Source of the DNA: Podospora comata
Lineage: Eukaryota; Ascomycota; Sordariomycetes; Sordariales; Podosporaceae
NCBI GenBank assembly: GCA_017354895.1
Contig: CP071499.1
Span: 3,100,001 to 3,164,000 of the forward strand
DNA length: 64,000 nt
Direction of reading: 5' to 3'
This document shows, piece after piece, positions 9,332 through 21,072 of the stretch (position 1 is its first letter; the number at the start of each line of letters is the position of its first letter). Position numbers and translations under genes: made by a program. The notes below the pieces were generated by a model, which saw nothing but the letters and a program-made list of their open reading frames with translations, was not told the origin of the DNA and searched no databases.

Positions 9332-11629
9332 ATGGGAGCAGACAAAAAACGCCAACGCGAGGACGGCCCCGTCGAGGCCACCACCTCTTCCACCGACCAA
9401 TCCTCCTCCAACCCCAACAAAAGACCCAGAGTCGACAAAAACCGATCCCTCTTCGTCCGATCCCTCCCCCCATCAGCTACCAGCGAGTCCCTCACCAACT
9501 TCTTCTCCCAACACTACCCCGTCAAACACGCCACCGTCGTCCTCGACCCCAAAACCAAAACCTCCCGCGGCTACGGCTTCGTATCCTTCGCCGACCCCGA
9601 AGATGCCATCGAGGCCAAGATCAAGCTCAACAACGAGCTCCTCGACGGCCGCAGGTTGAGGCTCGACATTGCCCAGCCCCGTCTCCGCGATGCCGCAAAG
9701 GCCAGCACCGAGGTCGCTGCAAGAGTCGTCACCGAAAAGCGCCAGCGGGAGGAGGAGCTGGCTGAGCAGAGAAAGGCGCCCAAGCTTATTATTCGTAACT
9801 TGCCTTGGAGCATCAAGTCGTCGGAGCAGCTCGCCAAGCTGTTCCAGCCTTTTGGCAAGATCAAGTTTGCGGATTTGCCCAATTCGAAGGGGAAGCTTTC
9901 TGGTTTTGGGTTCGTCACGCTTCGGGGTCGCAAGAATGCGGAGAAGGCGTTGGAGGCTATCAATGGCAAGGAGATTGACGGGCGGACGGTGGCGGTTGAT
10001 TGGGCGGTTGATAAGCAGACTTGGGAGCAGCACAAGGAGGAAGAGGAGGGTGGTGAGGAGACCAAGACTGAGAAGAAGAAGGCCAAGAAGGCGAAAAAGG
10101 AAGAGGAGAAGGAAGAGGAGGAGGACCCGAACATGACACAGGAGGATCGCGATCTGGCGAATTTCTTCAAGAATTACGGCAAGAATCTCGAGGATGAGGT
10201 GGAGGATGATGAAGATGTCAACAGCGAGGACGAGGACGAAGATGATGACGAGGAGAAGGATTCAGACGAGGAGATGGACGAGGATGGCGATGCCGAGTTT
10301 GAGGATGCATCAGACGACGAGGAGGAAGAGGCAGAGCCGGAAAAGAAGCTGTCCACTGACAACTCCACCACCGTCTTCATCCGCAACCTCCCTTACACCG
10401 CCACCGACGAGCAGCTTAAGGCCCACTTTGAAACCTTTGGTGCAGTCAGGTACGCTCGCGTGGTCAAAGAGCGCGGCACCGACCGGCCCGCGGGTACTGG
10501 ATTCGTCTGCTTCTTCAACCACGACGACTATGTCTCCTGCCTCAAGGGCGCTCCCCGTCGCCCTGCCCCCACGCTGGCCAAGCACTCCGTCCTGCAGGAC
10601 GAAACCCTCGACCCCGAGGGAACGTACACCCTTGACGGCCGCATCCTCCAGGTCGCCCCTGCCGTTGACAAGAGCGAGGCTGCGCGGCTGCAAGAAATGA
10701 GCGCGTCCAAGAAGGACAAGGACAAGCGCCGTCTTTTTCTGCTTCAGGAGGGTCAAATCCCCGCTAGCTCGCCCGTTTTCAAGACGCTCTCCGATCAGGA
10801 GATCAAGATGCGTGAGGCGAGCGCGAAGCAGAGGAAGAAGCTTATTGAGAGCAACCCGGCGCTTCACATCTCGCTCACCCGCCTGGCGGTAAGGAATATT
10901 CCTGCTAATATGGACTCTAAGGCCCTGAAGGCGTTGGCCAGGGAGGCGGTGGTGGGTTTTGCGAAGGATGTCAAGGAGGGGAAGAGGGCGCCGCTTTCGA
11001 AGGAGGAGAATCTCCGGGGCGGTGAGCAGGATAAGGAGGCGGAGAGGCACAGGAAGGAGAAGGGGAAGGGGGTGGTTAAGCAAGCCAAGATTGTGTTTGA
11101 GACGGTGCAGGGGAGCAAGATTGATGAGAAGAAGGCGGAGGGAGGGGGGAAGAGCAGGGGGTATGGGTTTATTGAGTACACCTCGCACCGCTGGGCCTTG
11201 ATGGGGTTGAGGTGGCTGAATGGTCATGCGATGAAGAATGAGGCGGGGAAGACGAGCAGGTTGATTGTGGAGTTTGCTATTGAGAATGCGAATGTTGTGC
11301 AGAGGAGGAGGCAGCATGAGCAGAAGATTCGGGAGGAGGGGCCGAGGGCGCCGGGGTCGAGGGCGGAGAGGGAGAAGAGGGAGAGGGAGAGGGAGAGGGG
11401 GAGGAAGAACAGGTGGGAGAGGAAGGAGGAGAAGAAGAGGCCGGATACGTGGAATAAGAGTAGCAAGGGGAAGAAGAGTGCTGTTCCCAAGGAGGAGAAG
11501 GGTAAGGCGGAGCCGCAGACGAAGGAGGGGAAGAAGAATGCGGAGGCTAAGTTGGCCATGAGGACGAAGATTGTGGCGAGGAAGAGGGAGATGAGGAAGA
11601 AGAAGGCGGAGCTCAGGGGTGAGAAGTAA
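9332..11629 (+). CDS. NOP4: Nucleolar protein 4, four-RRM ribosome biogenesis factor
   Basis: This single-exon gene encodes 765 residues. Four RRM domains are visible through their RNP2/RNP1 pairs: LFVRSL/RGYGFVSF (about 40-85), LIIRNL/SGFGFVTL (151-195), VFIRNL/GTGFVCF (348-393) and LAVRNI/RGYGFIEY (516-613). A long Asp/Glu tract separates RRM2 and RRM3 (about 265-335). The C-terminus is a Lys/Arg-rich nucleolar tail. Nop4 (RBM28 in animals) is needed for 60S subunit assembly and 27S pre-rRNA processing. The start ATG sits in a good context (ACAATGG), and RRM1 begins 39 residues later, as in relatives. Confidence 0.93.
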   Translation: MGADKKRQREDGPVEATTSSTDQSSSNPNKRPRVDKNRSLFVRSLPPSATSESLTNFFSQHYPVKHATVVLDPKTKTSRGYGFVSFADPEDAIEAKIKLNNELLDGRRLRLDIAQPRLRDAAKASTEVAARVVTEKRQREEELAEQRKAPKLIIRNLPWSIKSSEQLAKLFQPFGKIKFADLPNSKGKLSGFGFVTLRGRKNAEKALEAINGKEIDGRTVAVDWAVDKQTWEQHKEEEEGGEETKTEKKKAKKAKKEEEKEEEEDPNMTQEDRDLANFFKNYGKNLEDEVEDDEDVNSEDEDEDDDEEKDSDEEMDEDGDAEFEDASDDEEEEAEPEKKLSTDNSTTVFIRNLPYTATDEQLKAHFETFGAVRYARVVKERGTDRPAGTGFVCFFNHDDYVSCLKGAPRRPAPTLAKHSVLQDETLDPEGTYTLDGRILQVAPAVDKSEAARLQEMSASKKDKDKRRLFLLQEGQIPASSPVFKTLSDQEIKMREASAKQRKKLIESNPALHISLTRLAVRNIPANMDSKALKALAREAVVGFAKDVKEGKRAPLSKEENLRGGEQDKEAERHRKEKGKGVVKQAKIVFETVQGSKIDEKKAEGGGKSRGYGFIEYTSHRWALMGLRWLNGHAMKNEAGKTSRLIVEFAIENANVVQRRRQHEQKIREEGPRAPGSRAEREKRERERERGRKNRWERKEEKKRPDTWNKSSKGKKSAVPKEEKGKAEPQTKEGKKNAEAKLAMRTKIVARKREMRKKKAELRGEK

Positions 11630-12040
11630 GGCTGATGGAGTTGTTTTGTGTATGGGCTTGAGAGAGATAGATTCGAGCGGTTGTTGTTAGCATTATCAAA
11701 GGGGTGTAATTCAATGAGGATTTGATCTGCGCCAATACACCGTCGTGTGTGTGCTCTGTCTACCATGAAATAGAGGCTTTTTACTGCTCGGGAGCCCAAC
11801 TGAATCACATTTATTTTCATTCTGCCGTAATCCAACCGTTGGAGGTTATTTTGACTTGCATGATGATCCGACTCCTACACAAAATGATGCCAAAAGTATC
11901 TCTACTATATACCACTCTTTTCAGTCCGACACGACAAAGGTCCCAAGTATCATCGACAGAATACGTCTTGTGATCATCCAAAAGGGGAAAGACGACAAGG
12001 TGCCCATCTTCCATAAAGTCCTCTCTCCCCGTCCCCCATT
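11630..12040. other. Convergent 3' spacer between NOP4 and GPI7
   Basis: NOP4 and GPI7 converge on this 410-bp stretch, which should contain both 3' UTRs. No coding signal was seen. Confidence 0.5.
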
Positions 12041-14964
12041 TCACGCCTTCTCCCTCCCACTCCCCTCCCTGACCCCAAGCCAATACAACAAACCCCCCAT
12101 CCCGACATTCACCCCCAAATGCACCCCCCCAGCCCAAGCAACAACATAAAGATACTTTGGGCTGAAAACCGTCCAAATAAACAAATGATCCCTCAACACT
12201 CCACAAGCCCCCATGACCGCAGCCGTCGCCGCGGCGATAAACACCGTCATCAGGGAGACGTGCAACTTGTACACATTTCCCTCTTCCCCTCCCCGGCGGC
12301 GGCTCAGCAGATGTTGTCGTTTGCTCAGCAGCAAAATCACCGTCGCCACCGCCCAATACACCGGCCCAGCCCAGTTCGACAAGAACGTCAATATCCCCAC
12401 AAACGTCGCGTTGTACGTCGCGATCCCATTATACGCCGACGATAAATCGATCGAGCTGATGGCGTTGGAGCCGCCTTGTGCGAAGAACGAGGCGTACTGC
12501 AGCAGTAGACTCGACAGCGTAATCTCCCCCAGCTCCAACTCCGGTACATACGAGAGTAGTAGCCTGAACTGAAGATTATAAAGCAAAAAAAGCGGGATAT
12601 CAGTAACCCTGCTCTGCGTCACCAAAAAAAGCGTCAGCACCGTCAAAGCAGTGAAAACCCCCGGCTGCCCCTGGCTAATCTGCTTCTTCGCCCCCATGAA
12701 TCCCAGACTAGCAGCCATCAGGATCCCCAACCCGATAAACACCGCCCGCGCTCTCTCCACCAGCTCCCTCCCCCCACCACTGAAATTAATCTCCAGCAGT
12801 TTCTTCACAAACTCTGTCAACAATTCCGGCGCATCCTCCACCACAAAGGCAACCTTGAAGGTGAATGCCGCGAGCACAAGTCCAATCGACGTCGCAAAAG
12901 AAAGCCAGATTGGCAGGCTGGAGAGGCCAAAGGTGAGATGTTGCTGGATCCAAAAGTATGTTGCCCCGACTAGACACCATAACAGGACTGGGGACGTCTG
13001 GAGGTAGAGCGTGACAATGTCAGGCTCTCCAGCGAATTTCTGACCGGTTTGGTTCCAGGATCTGATGATGCGAGCTGCGAGGAGGATCACACCAAAGGAG
13101 ACAGCATGGGCGATTGGGTGGGCTGTCTTGCGGTTGAGGCCCCGGACGAGGAGGTAGCCGAACCAGGCGGTTGTGCCCCAGTACCAGAAGTGCTGCTCCT
13201 CTTCGACGTAGCTGCTGGCGAACATCATTGCGCCGTAGGCGAGAGTGACGAGGGAGAATGGGATGGGTGGGAGGGTGGGGGAGGAGATGAGAGCGAGGAC
13301 GAGGGCCGAAAGGGCGATTCCAAAACCGAGGAGCATTTGTGGAGTGTCATAGTTGCTCGCCATGCCGGAGAGGAAGGATTGGGCTTCGTGGAGCCACTGC
13401 TTTTGTTAGTCAAGGTAGTTGCGGGAAGAGACGGGGGGAACTTACGTTTCCTGCTTTGGGGATCATTTCCTGGTAAAGGTCAGGACTGGCTCCTCGGTAG
13501 ACTTGTTGATACAACTGCTCAAATTCCATGTAACCGGCAGCTAGCTTCTCATCGTCTGTCTCGGGCTTGCCGTCTTCCTTAAAGGACCACTCATACATCT
13601 TTTGGCCAAAAGCCGCGTGGGCCACCTGCATGATTTGATCCGCGTTGCGCATGAGAATCTCGGCCTTGACTTCACTGCTAGACCAAAACGGCAAAAAGTC
13701 AGGGATGGTCGCGCCGAGGTTGTTCTTGGAGATTGGAACGCCCATCAAGGCGGCAAGAGTGGGCGCCAGATCGGACTGCTCGACGGTGTCGTAGTACTGG
13801 AAGTCGGGGTTCTCTGGCAGCGGTGCTCGAAGTCTCTTGTTGAGCTTCTTGAGCTTGGGGGAGAGGAACAACAAGGCTGGGGATGTCTCTCCAGCGGAGG
13901 AGGCGCCGTGGTTGCCGGCGTCGTTCATGCCGTGGTCTCCGCAGACGACAAAGAGGGTTGACTTGAGGTGGTCTTTGGACTCGATGGCCTGGTAGATTTG
14001 CTTGACGATGCCGTCCATCTCGTGCTGCTTGTTGAGCATATGGGGGCTGTAACCGTCAGTACCACCAGCACCTGTCCGTTCACCAGCAGTGGCTTACCTC
14101 CTCGGCCCGCCCTTGTGCCCAATATGATCCAACCCAAGATAATGCAAAACCAGAGTATTCCAATCCTTCCTCTCCAGTTCCTCTGGAACATGCCTCGTGA
14201 CGTTATTGTCGACCTCGGTAAAGTCCTACACAACCCCTCAGTCAGCCCCCTAAACCACCTCTCACAGAGCCATCCCACCTACCGAAACAAAAAAGCTAGT
14301 CGTCCCCTCAAAGCGGTCAAACATGCCCGGAAACAGCTTCAACCATGTATCATCTCCGTACATGACCAGCTTTCCCTTCTTCTTCCTCTTCATCTGCGCC
14401 AACCACGTATCCTGCGACGCCAAGCTTGAGCTCTCATCCCCCTCATCCAGATTAAGCACCACATCCAGGAACGAAGGAATAGACCCTGTGGTTATCGCCT
14501 TGAGCCGTGGCATCGTAACAGTCGGCGAAGTGGCATGTGCTGTGAACGGTAGAGCACCCCCATCGCGAATCAGTCTATTTCCTTATCGGTCAGCCTCCCC
14601 CCAATTTGCGCCGGACAGTATTCAGAGACGTACGATTGGGTAAATTTGAAGCCGCTGTTTGCTTTGTAGACAAAATCACTGTCGCAAAAGGGTCAGCATA
14701 AAGCGCACACTGTATGAAGAGGGGCTAAGGGGGGAAATACCTCCGCAACGCGTCAACAACCATAAACACCAGCTTGTCAAACTGCGCCTTTGGTGGCTCG
14801 CCATAAACGGAGCTCTCGCCATACGTCGCAAGACCAGGGAGAAGTGGCTTGTAGGGAAAAAACCCCTTGCCAAAGACGAATATGGCGATAGGAACCAGAA
14901 GATTGGCTGCCACCAGCAGCAGAGTGCTCAAGATGCCGCCATCGTGACTGCGACGAGGCAACAT
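12041..14964 (-). CDS. LAS21: GPI ethanolamine phosphate transferase 2 (Gpi7/Las21)
   Basis: I read six exons: 14741-14964, 14634-14678, 14283-14574, 14098-14225, 13446-14046 and 12041-13396. They join in frame to give 881 residues. A signal-anchor helix at the N-terminus leads into FFPYKPLLPG. The lumenal alkaline-phosphatase-like domain shows VVDALRSDF, TVTMPRL (the nucleophile Thr region), HYLGLDHIGHKGGPRSPHM and CGDHGMND (about residue 262), the metal and substrate sites. The C-terminal half is a series of membrane helices. The enzyme adds ethanolamine phosphate to the second mannose of GPI anchors in the ER. The first two intron phases were checked against the family motifs. Confidence 0.92.
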
Positions 14965-15767
14965 GTCCAACTTTCGTACGCCGGTATCTGAGGCGCGTGT
15001 GAGCAGGAATTGAAGCTTAGTGGGGTGTGGTAAGAGACGTCTTTTTTTCTTTTCCGAAGGAAATTCCAGTCTATTGCGTACAGCAGGCCATCCCCAAAAA
15101 CTCCAAGAAGAAGAAGAAAAAGAGACAACTGTCAACTCAGTTTTCAGAGATAAGGTTGAACATATCCATCTTGGTGCAGTTTGACCCCATGTCTTGGGAT
15201 TTGGACCTTCTGGAATGTCTGAAGCAGCAGGCGCGGTTCGTGATTGGACGGACCCCTAGTCCAAGATTGGCCCCAGACGTCGAGGCCCCACACTTTGCCG
15301 CAAGCCGTTGCACCAAAACGGCAGGTCTGAACACCATGAGGAAGGTCTTTGATCAATCTTCGCAAGCTAGCAAATGGGGGAAAACTGTGGCATGACACAA
15401 ATGTATTTCTCACGAGATGGTGCCCTCCTCTTCCGGGTCATTGCCACCGAGTGATTGTTGCTTTCCACCGAGGGTATCAGAACTCGCCTTGAATCAGACG
15501 AGCGTCGACTCCAACAATTTTCCACGACCCATTATTAACGCCAGAAAAATGACCAAACGCCTGAACCAGTCCAATGTTGCGCTGTCTCCATGCTGCGTGT
15601 GCCTCCGCTCCGTCAAGGCAATGACCCTTGGCCCCTTGTCTCTCCTCGCCCATTATAGGCTCAGAGCTGAGTGGCCAACTCCAAGTCTGAAGCTGGCCAT
15701 GGCCCCGATGTAAATATTGACCTGTTGGGTATCAAAAAAAAGTAAAGCCTCTGAAAGACCACAAAAC
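14965..15767. other. Intergenic spacer upstream of GPI7
   Basis: This 800-bp spacer lies between the GPI7 start and the 3' end of the next minus-strand gene. The GPI7 frame stays open upstream to 15135, but those codons do not resemble the family and probably form 5' UTR. No other gene was recognised. Confidence 0.5.
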
Positions 15768-16213
15768 TCATTTCTTCTTGCTGTTGGTCTTGGGGCCCTT
15801 CTTGCGGAAGACAATGTTGGACTTTTTGCCTCTCCGCTTGCGCTCCTTCTCCTTGTATGGCGCCGCTGGCTTCTCATCAACCTCCATGACAGCTGAATTA
15901 TGTCAGTTTGAAATTCACTTGACTTCACTCCGAGAGTCAAACTCACCCTCCTCCTTCTCAGCCTCAACCTCCTTGGCCTCCTCACCCACGGGCTCTGCAG
16001 ACAGTGTTAGCACATATTTGCTCAGTTGTGTTAAATATTTCCAGACATACCGTCGTTCATCTCGACCTCCTTCACAGGCTTGGGCTGCCCAATGAGCTCT
16101 GCCAACTTGGCATGTAGACGCTCAGCACGAGCCGCCTCGACGGGCCCGAAGACATTGGCCTTGAGTTTCCGGTTGTTTTGTTTGATAGTACTGGCTCTCG
16201 AACTCTTGCCCAT
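15768..16213 (-). CDS. Small DUF2423 / LLP-like nucleolar protein
   Basis: Three exons (16051-16213, 15947-15994, 15768-15892) give 111 residues. The N-terminus MGKSSRASTIKQNNRKLK is the hallmark of DUF2423, the family of animal LLPH (LAPS18-like) and small yeast nucleolar proteins. The middle is acidic and the last 35 residues are highly basic (KERKRRGKKS, ending NSKKK), as expected for a nucleolar or pre-ribosome-associated protein. Introns have donors GTATGT and GTGAGT, and the first has a GCTAAC branch site. It is divergent from the SUMO ligase gene. The precise role in ribosome assembly is inferred from family knowledge. Confidence 0.85.
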
Positions 16214-17007
16214 TTTTGCGGTTTGTGTGTGTAAAGTGAAATTGCTGGCGAAACGGAACTATGAAAACTTCTTGGTGGTGGTGGTGGACAACTGGTGAAT
16301 GGGAGCAACTTGGTGAGTGAAGATGGGGCCAAAAAGTCAAGGCACGGATAAGAGCATGGGATCAAAGTTGATTTTTTTCTCGACGCCTCGATAACCAAAA
16401 CCCTGGTCCAAGCTCCAAACTTAGGATAAGTACTGGTACTTTTTGGTGGATACCAAATTCCCCTGCCGAACTCTATTTCAGCACAATTTCAGGCAGCCAA
16501 GACCTCCAGACCCAATCAACCATTTGTACCCGAGACTTTCTCCGCACTCGGTCGAGGATCCGACGGCGACAGTGGCGGTACCCTTGCAAAAGGGCAACAG
16601 TGGACGATCGCTGGTCGTGGGCTTTTCTGCCGCCCAACTCCGCCTTTTTGTATCGACGACCACCCTAGAGTTTCGCGACAGCGCAGAGCTGCCGGTGACG
16701 AGGGCGTCAAAGTCTAGCAGGTTACACGCGTCTCCGATACTTCATCAGCCATCACAGCATTCAGGATATCGAGTTTGAGCAAGAATCGCTTCAGGGCATC
16801 ATCAACAGGCTGCGCGCACCCGCTTCTTACCCGTAAACAAACGGGACCTAGAGACCCTGGAGACCGGGAGAGAGGTGCGGTGCATCACTCCTTCCTTCCC
16901 TCCTTCCCGCGCCCTCGCCCCGAGAACCCTGGGGTGGCTGCCCTGTTTAAATATTGGAGGTTGGCGGCCTGAATTTGCCGCGCCCTCGCTCTCAAGGACA
17001 TCGGGCC
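16214..17007. promoter_or_regulatory. Divergent promoter region, DUF2423 gene and SUMO ligase
   Basis: Two start codons face apart across about 790 bp. Short ORFs here lack coding character. No specific regulatory motif was assigned. Confidence 0.4.
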
Positions 17008-18875
17008 ATGGCCGACAAGACAGCCGAACTGCAGAACCTGACCCGCACCGTCCAGAATCCTGCTCTGCAAAAGACGGTGCTCCAACAGATATGTCAGGTC
17101 AATGGCCTCGCTAAGACGGGCAACAAAGTCGATCTACAAAGGCGGATCACCCAACGTGAGTCCCTTCCAGTTCTTTTCCGGTTTACTTGCTATTTATGTA
17201 CAACCCTACTCATGTTGCGTTTCATCCCACGCTTCAATCGCGCAGAGTGACTAACTGCCCACCTCCAGAATTATCCAACGTGTCTGAAAAGCAAGATTGG
17301 CAGCAGTTCGAGGAACTCCGCAAGAACATTTTGGCGCGTGCCACTCCTCCAGCATCTCGTCCTATAGCCACCCCGACAGCCAGCCCTGCGGTAGTTGTTC
17401 CGCAAGCTGCCCTCCCAGCTGTATTGTACAACAGTCAGTCGCAATACCAACCACCACGACCGGCGACCCCGCCCCAATATGCTACCATGGCGTCCTCTTA
17501 TGGCTCTTCGGGTTATCGGGCGGCATATGGCGGCTACAACTCCCACTCGGCCGGGATGCCCATCCAGAAACCACCACCTGCTCGACTAATCGAGCATTTT
17601 GCCTTTAAGTCGAGCCCTTTCTACGAGCTGAGGCACCAGCTGGGCAAACCACGAGAGTTGGAGGGTATGTTGAATTATATATAGAGTTACTGCATCTGCT
17701 GACAACGCAATAGTAATGACGAGTCATAGGAACACGGAAAAGATCGAGTTGAGAGGGTCGGAGATGTCTGTGTGCGATGAAAACCCATCCATGAGGGTTC
17801 TGGTGTTTTGTGCCAACGGGACAACGCCAATTCAGGACATTGCCTTTCCTTATCAATGCGAACTACGGGTAAATGGCGAGGAGGTCAAGGCCAACTTGAG
17901 AGGGTTGAAAAACAAGCCCGGCTCGACGAAGCCTGTCGATGTGACGCACCTGTTGCGCTTTCGACCTCCGAGCTATACCAACCGCATCGAGGTGACATAT
18001 GCCTTGACTCAAAAGGTGCCCACGGTGCGGCAATCCCTGCGTGGTTACCTTTGGAAACGCTAACTTTTTTGCTGCAGAAGTTTTATCTGTCCGTGGTCCT
18101 CTGCAAAACCACCACGGTGGATGCTCTGGTGCCGCAGATCAGGCAGAAGATCCGGAAGGAGCACGTCATTGATGAAAGTAGGCACACGATTATTGTTTGT
18201 GTTTGTGGATCATTGCTGATATTTGTTCGCACAGTTACCAAGGCGGCCAGTGATCCAGATGTGGTTGCGACATCGCAGAACCTGAGCCTCAAATGCCCCA
18301 TCACATACATGCGTCTGACAAATCCATGCCGCGGCGTCAAGTGCAACCACATTCAGTGTTTTGATGCATCTTCCTATCTCCAGATGCAAGAGCAAAGCCC
18401 ATTGTGGGTGTGTCCCATTTGCAACAAGGTCACCCCGTTTGAGCAGCTGGCGATTGATGAGTAGGTATCCCTGCGGTGGTGGTTCTGCGTGTGGTTTGCT
18501 GACATGTTATCCAGGTACGCGCGTGACATCTTGGCTCGCACATCGGAATCTACGGAGCAGGTCACCATTGAGCCAAATGGAGAATGGGCTCTTCCTGGTG
18601 CCAAAAAGGACACAGGAGTTTCGAAGAGTCAGGAGGCTAGCTATATTGACGACGATGATCTCGTGGTTTATGAGAACCCCAGCAAGCCAAGTTATAGCTC
18701 TGCACAGCATCCGTCGAGTGCTGCTTATCTGGGGACGCCACAGAGTGGTGCTTCCAGAGACACCTCTGCTGCACCCCGGTCCTCCAGCAAGCGATCCGCT
18801 CCCGAGGTCATTGACCTGATTTCCTCTGACGATGAAGATGATGCCCAGCCCGCAAAGCGCCCGAGGTACTACTAG
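17008..18875 (+). CDS. SIZ/PIAS-type SUMO E3 ligase
   Basis: I read six exons: 17008-17155, 17269-17664, 17714-18015, 18078-18177, 18235-18460 and 18515-18875. They encode 510 residues. Order of domains: an N-terminal SAP motif (about 10-50) for DNA or chromatin binding; a Pro/Tyr-rich linker; a PINIT domain (about 165-315); and an SP-RING (about 330-380) with Cys/His ligands in KCPIT...NPCRGVKCNHIQCFD...CPICN. The very C-terminus carries EVIDLISSDDEDD, a hydrophobic-plus-acidic SUMO-interaction motif. The protein should transfer SUMO from Ubc9 to nuclear targets. At 510 residues it is shorter than yeast Siz1, as is usual in filamentous fungi. Confidence 0.92.
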
Positions 18876-19823
18876 AGGCAGGATATTGATGAAGTGGGAG
18901 CACTTGGCGCAACAGTGTTGAGACGAAAACGCTTCCCCCAGAGCCGGTCGAGAGGACGTTACTGGGACTGATTTGCACCGTAAAGAGGAGCATAGCAGGT
19001 AAACCCGGCGGTGCACAGATACACAAATCGGGTTTGGTTATGCAGTGTGAATCTGGTGAGTTGGGGACAGGTATGCTGGTGTGATGTTTTTGATGTGTAT
19101 AATTACAAAACCCCGGGATTTTTTTTTTGCATTTCCCGATTGTGGCTGGGCATGGCATTGGCGTTTTGAGCGGGAGCAATTTTCATTTTGGGCGTCATCA
19201 CAAACGGGAAGCCGGGACGGAGCGGGAGTTGACTAGGCTGCGGGCTAGGGAATCTTGTGCAGCAGGTATTCTTTTCTGCTAGGGAATGAGGGTTGATATA
19301 CCCATGGTTTGTGGATTGTTTTCAAGCCATTGGTTGCTTTGCGACTAGAAATTTGGTAAATGATTTATAAAAGGTGGTGTGATTTTGGTGATGTGGTTGT
19401 GAGAGTGGACTGAGGTTGGGTGAAGCCAATCTGATTTTGTTGAAATGTAACAGCTGGCTTTGGGAGATAGGCATTGAATATTTCAAGCAGTTGGCATATT
19501 TTTTCAGAGTTTAGAAGCACCCAGGATAGATGAGATGGTTATGATTTGTTTTGTCATCAGCCCTGAGATATACGTCTTAGTTGCATATTTTGTATAGTTA
19601 CATGCGTCTGGCCCCACAGTCCCTGGCTTGGCTTGGCTTGGCTTGGCTCTGTGCTTCAAGCTCCCAGGAAGCAACTGGCGGGGATCACTTCTTGTTCAAC
19701 AACTTGCATCATCTCGAGCTCCAACTTTCAACAAACAAACCCGCGATTTCTAAACTACCACCTCACCTCCCCGACGCGACATCCTACAATCACCCCACCG
19801 CGAATTGATTGACCACATCCAAA
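18876..19823. other. Intergenic spacer with a TTGGC pentanucleotide run
   Basis: About 950 bp separate the SUMO ligase stop and TRS33. The span includes a five-fold repeat of GGCTT at roughly 19624-19648. No gene was seen. Confidence 0.5.
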
Positions 19824-20702
19824 ATGTCCTTCGACCCCGTCCCCCCACCCTACAACCACCTCGATCCCACCGCGCGCTTCCTCTCGTCGTCGGCGTTGGA
19901 TTTTTTGTTGATTGAGGTTGTGCCAACGTCGTATCGGATAAACTCGGAGATTTCTGAGGGTGAGGGTGAAGAAGAGGAGGAAAGGGAGGCCGCGTTTTAC
20001 CGGTTGGAGGGGATAGGGTACCGGGTTGGGCAGGGGCTGGTGGAGAGGTTTGCGAAGGATAGGGGAAAGTTTGGGGACGCGCTGGATGTGATCAAGTTTG
20101 TGTGTAAGGATCTTTGGGGGTTGGTTTTTAGGAAGCAGGTGGATAATCTGAAAACTAATCATAGGGTGAGTTTCTTGTTTTCTGTCAAGTGGGGGGGGTT
20201 GTGATGGTGGGAAGGGGATCAAGATGGGTGAAGGGGGAAGGGGGGTGCTGGATTGGGATAGGCACGGAGATGTCAGGCGCATTTGGACAGAGATGTGTTC
20301 TAGGAAAGGAGTTGGATATCACAGAGGGATTACCGGGAAGGGGGGCAACGTGAAAGGGAAATTTTATATGGGAAGGACATGCTGACAATTTATTTTGGTG
20401 GAAACAGGGCGTGTACGTCCTGACGGACAACAACTTCCGCCCACTAAGTCGGATGAGCGTCGAGACGGGAGGAAGAAGTGGAGGGGCGCAACAGGCCGCT
20501 GTTGTAAGAGCCCAACCGGTAAGTTTTACCCACCCTTCTCACCCAATCTTCACAAATACACTGACGTAAACAGTTCCTATGGGTACCCTGCGGCATCGTG
20601 AGGGGAGCCCTCGCGGCGATGGGGATACAAGCCACTGTTCAAGCCGAGACGACGGAGCTGCCAGGGGCGGTGTTTCAGATCAAGACTTTGCCTGCGAAAT
20701 AG
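19824..20702 (+). CDS. TRS33: TRAPP complex subunit Trs33 (TRAPPC6)
   Basis: Three exons (19824-20165, 20408-20518, 20574-20702) encode 193 residues. The sequence fits the Bet3 fold of TRAPPC6: an N-terminal LDFLLIEVVP helix, [46 protein letters not shown], then WVPCGIVRGALAAMG. An extra acidic Glu-rich insert sits at about residues 45-55. Trs33 is a core subunit of TRAPP, the exchange factor for Ypt1/Rab1 in ER-Golgi and autophagy traffic. Intron 1 is 242 bp, long for this locus, and G-rich. Intron 2 is 55 bp. Confidence 0.9.
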
Positions 20703-21029
20703 CTGGCCTCTCTCTCCTTTTCATCATTGATCATAGCTGGGCCTAGAGACAGGACAAGCATTGGGTTTTGAAACTTTATGAACAGCATCATCCCGGGTTT
20801 AAAGGTGCATATGGGAGTTTTGGAGTTCAAAGGAACGGGCGGGGTAGTGATACCTAATGGATTCTTATGAGAGGGGGTTTGACTGAATTATAATTTTTTA
20901 TCTCTATATCTAATGTGTTGTGCTGCTGTGACCACCTGATGACTTGATATCATGGCCTCAAATCTTTAGAGACGATATCAGTGTGAAATTACAATGTCTT
21001 TGCGAGAATAGTATCTACCTTTTGCTTGT

Positions 21030-21072
<43 letters not shown>

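Noticed and set aside
10310-11317. 335-residue minus-strand ORF opposite NOP4
   Set aside because: It is an antisense shadow of the RRM-coding exon; the plus strand carries four recognisable RRMs.
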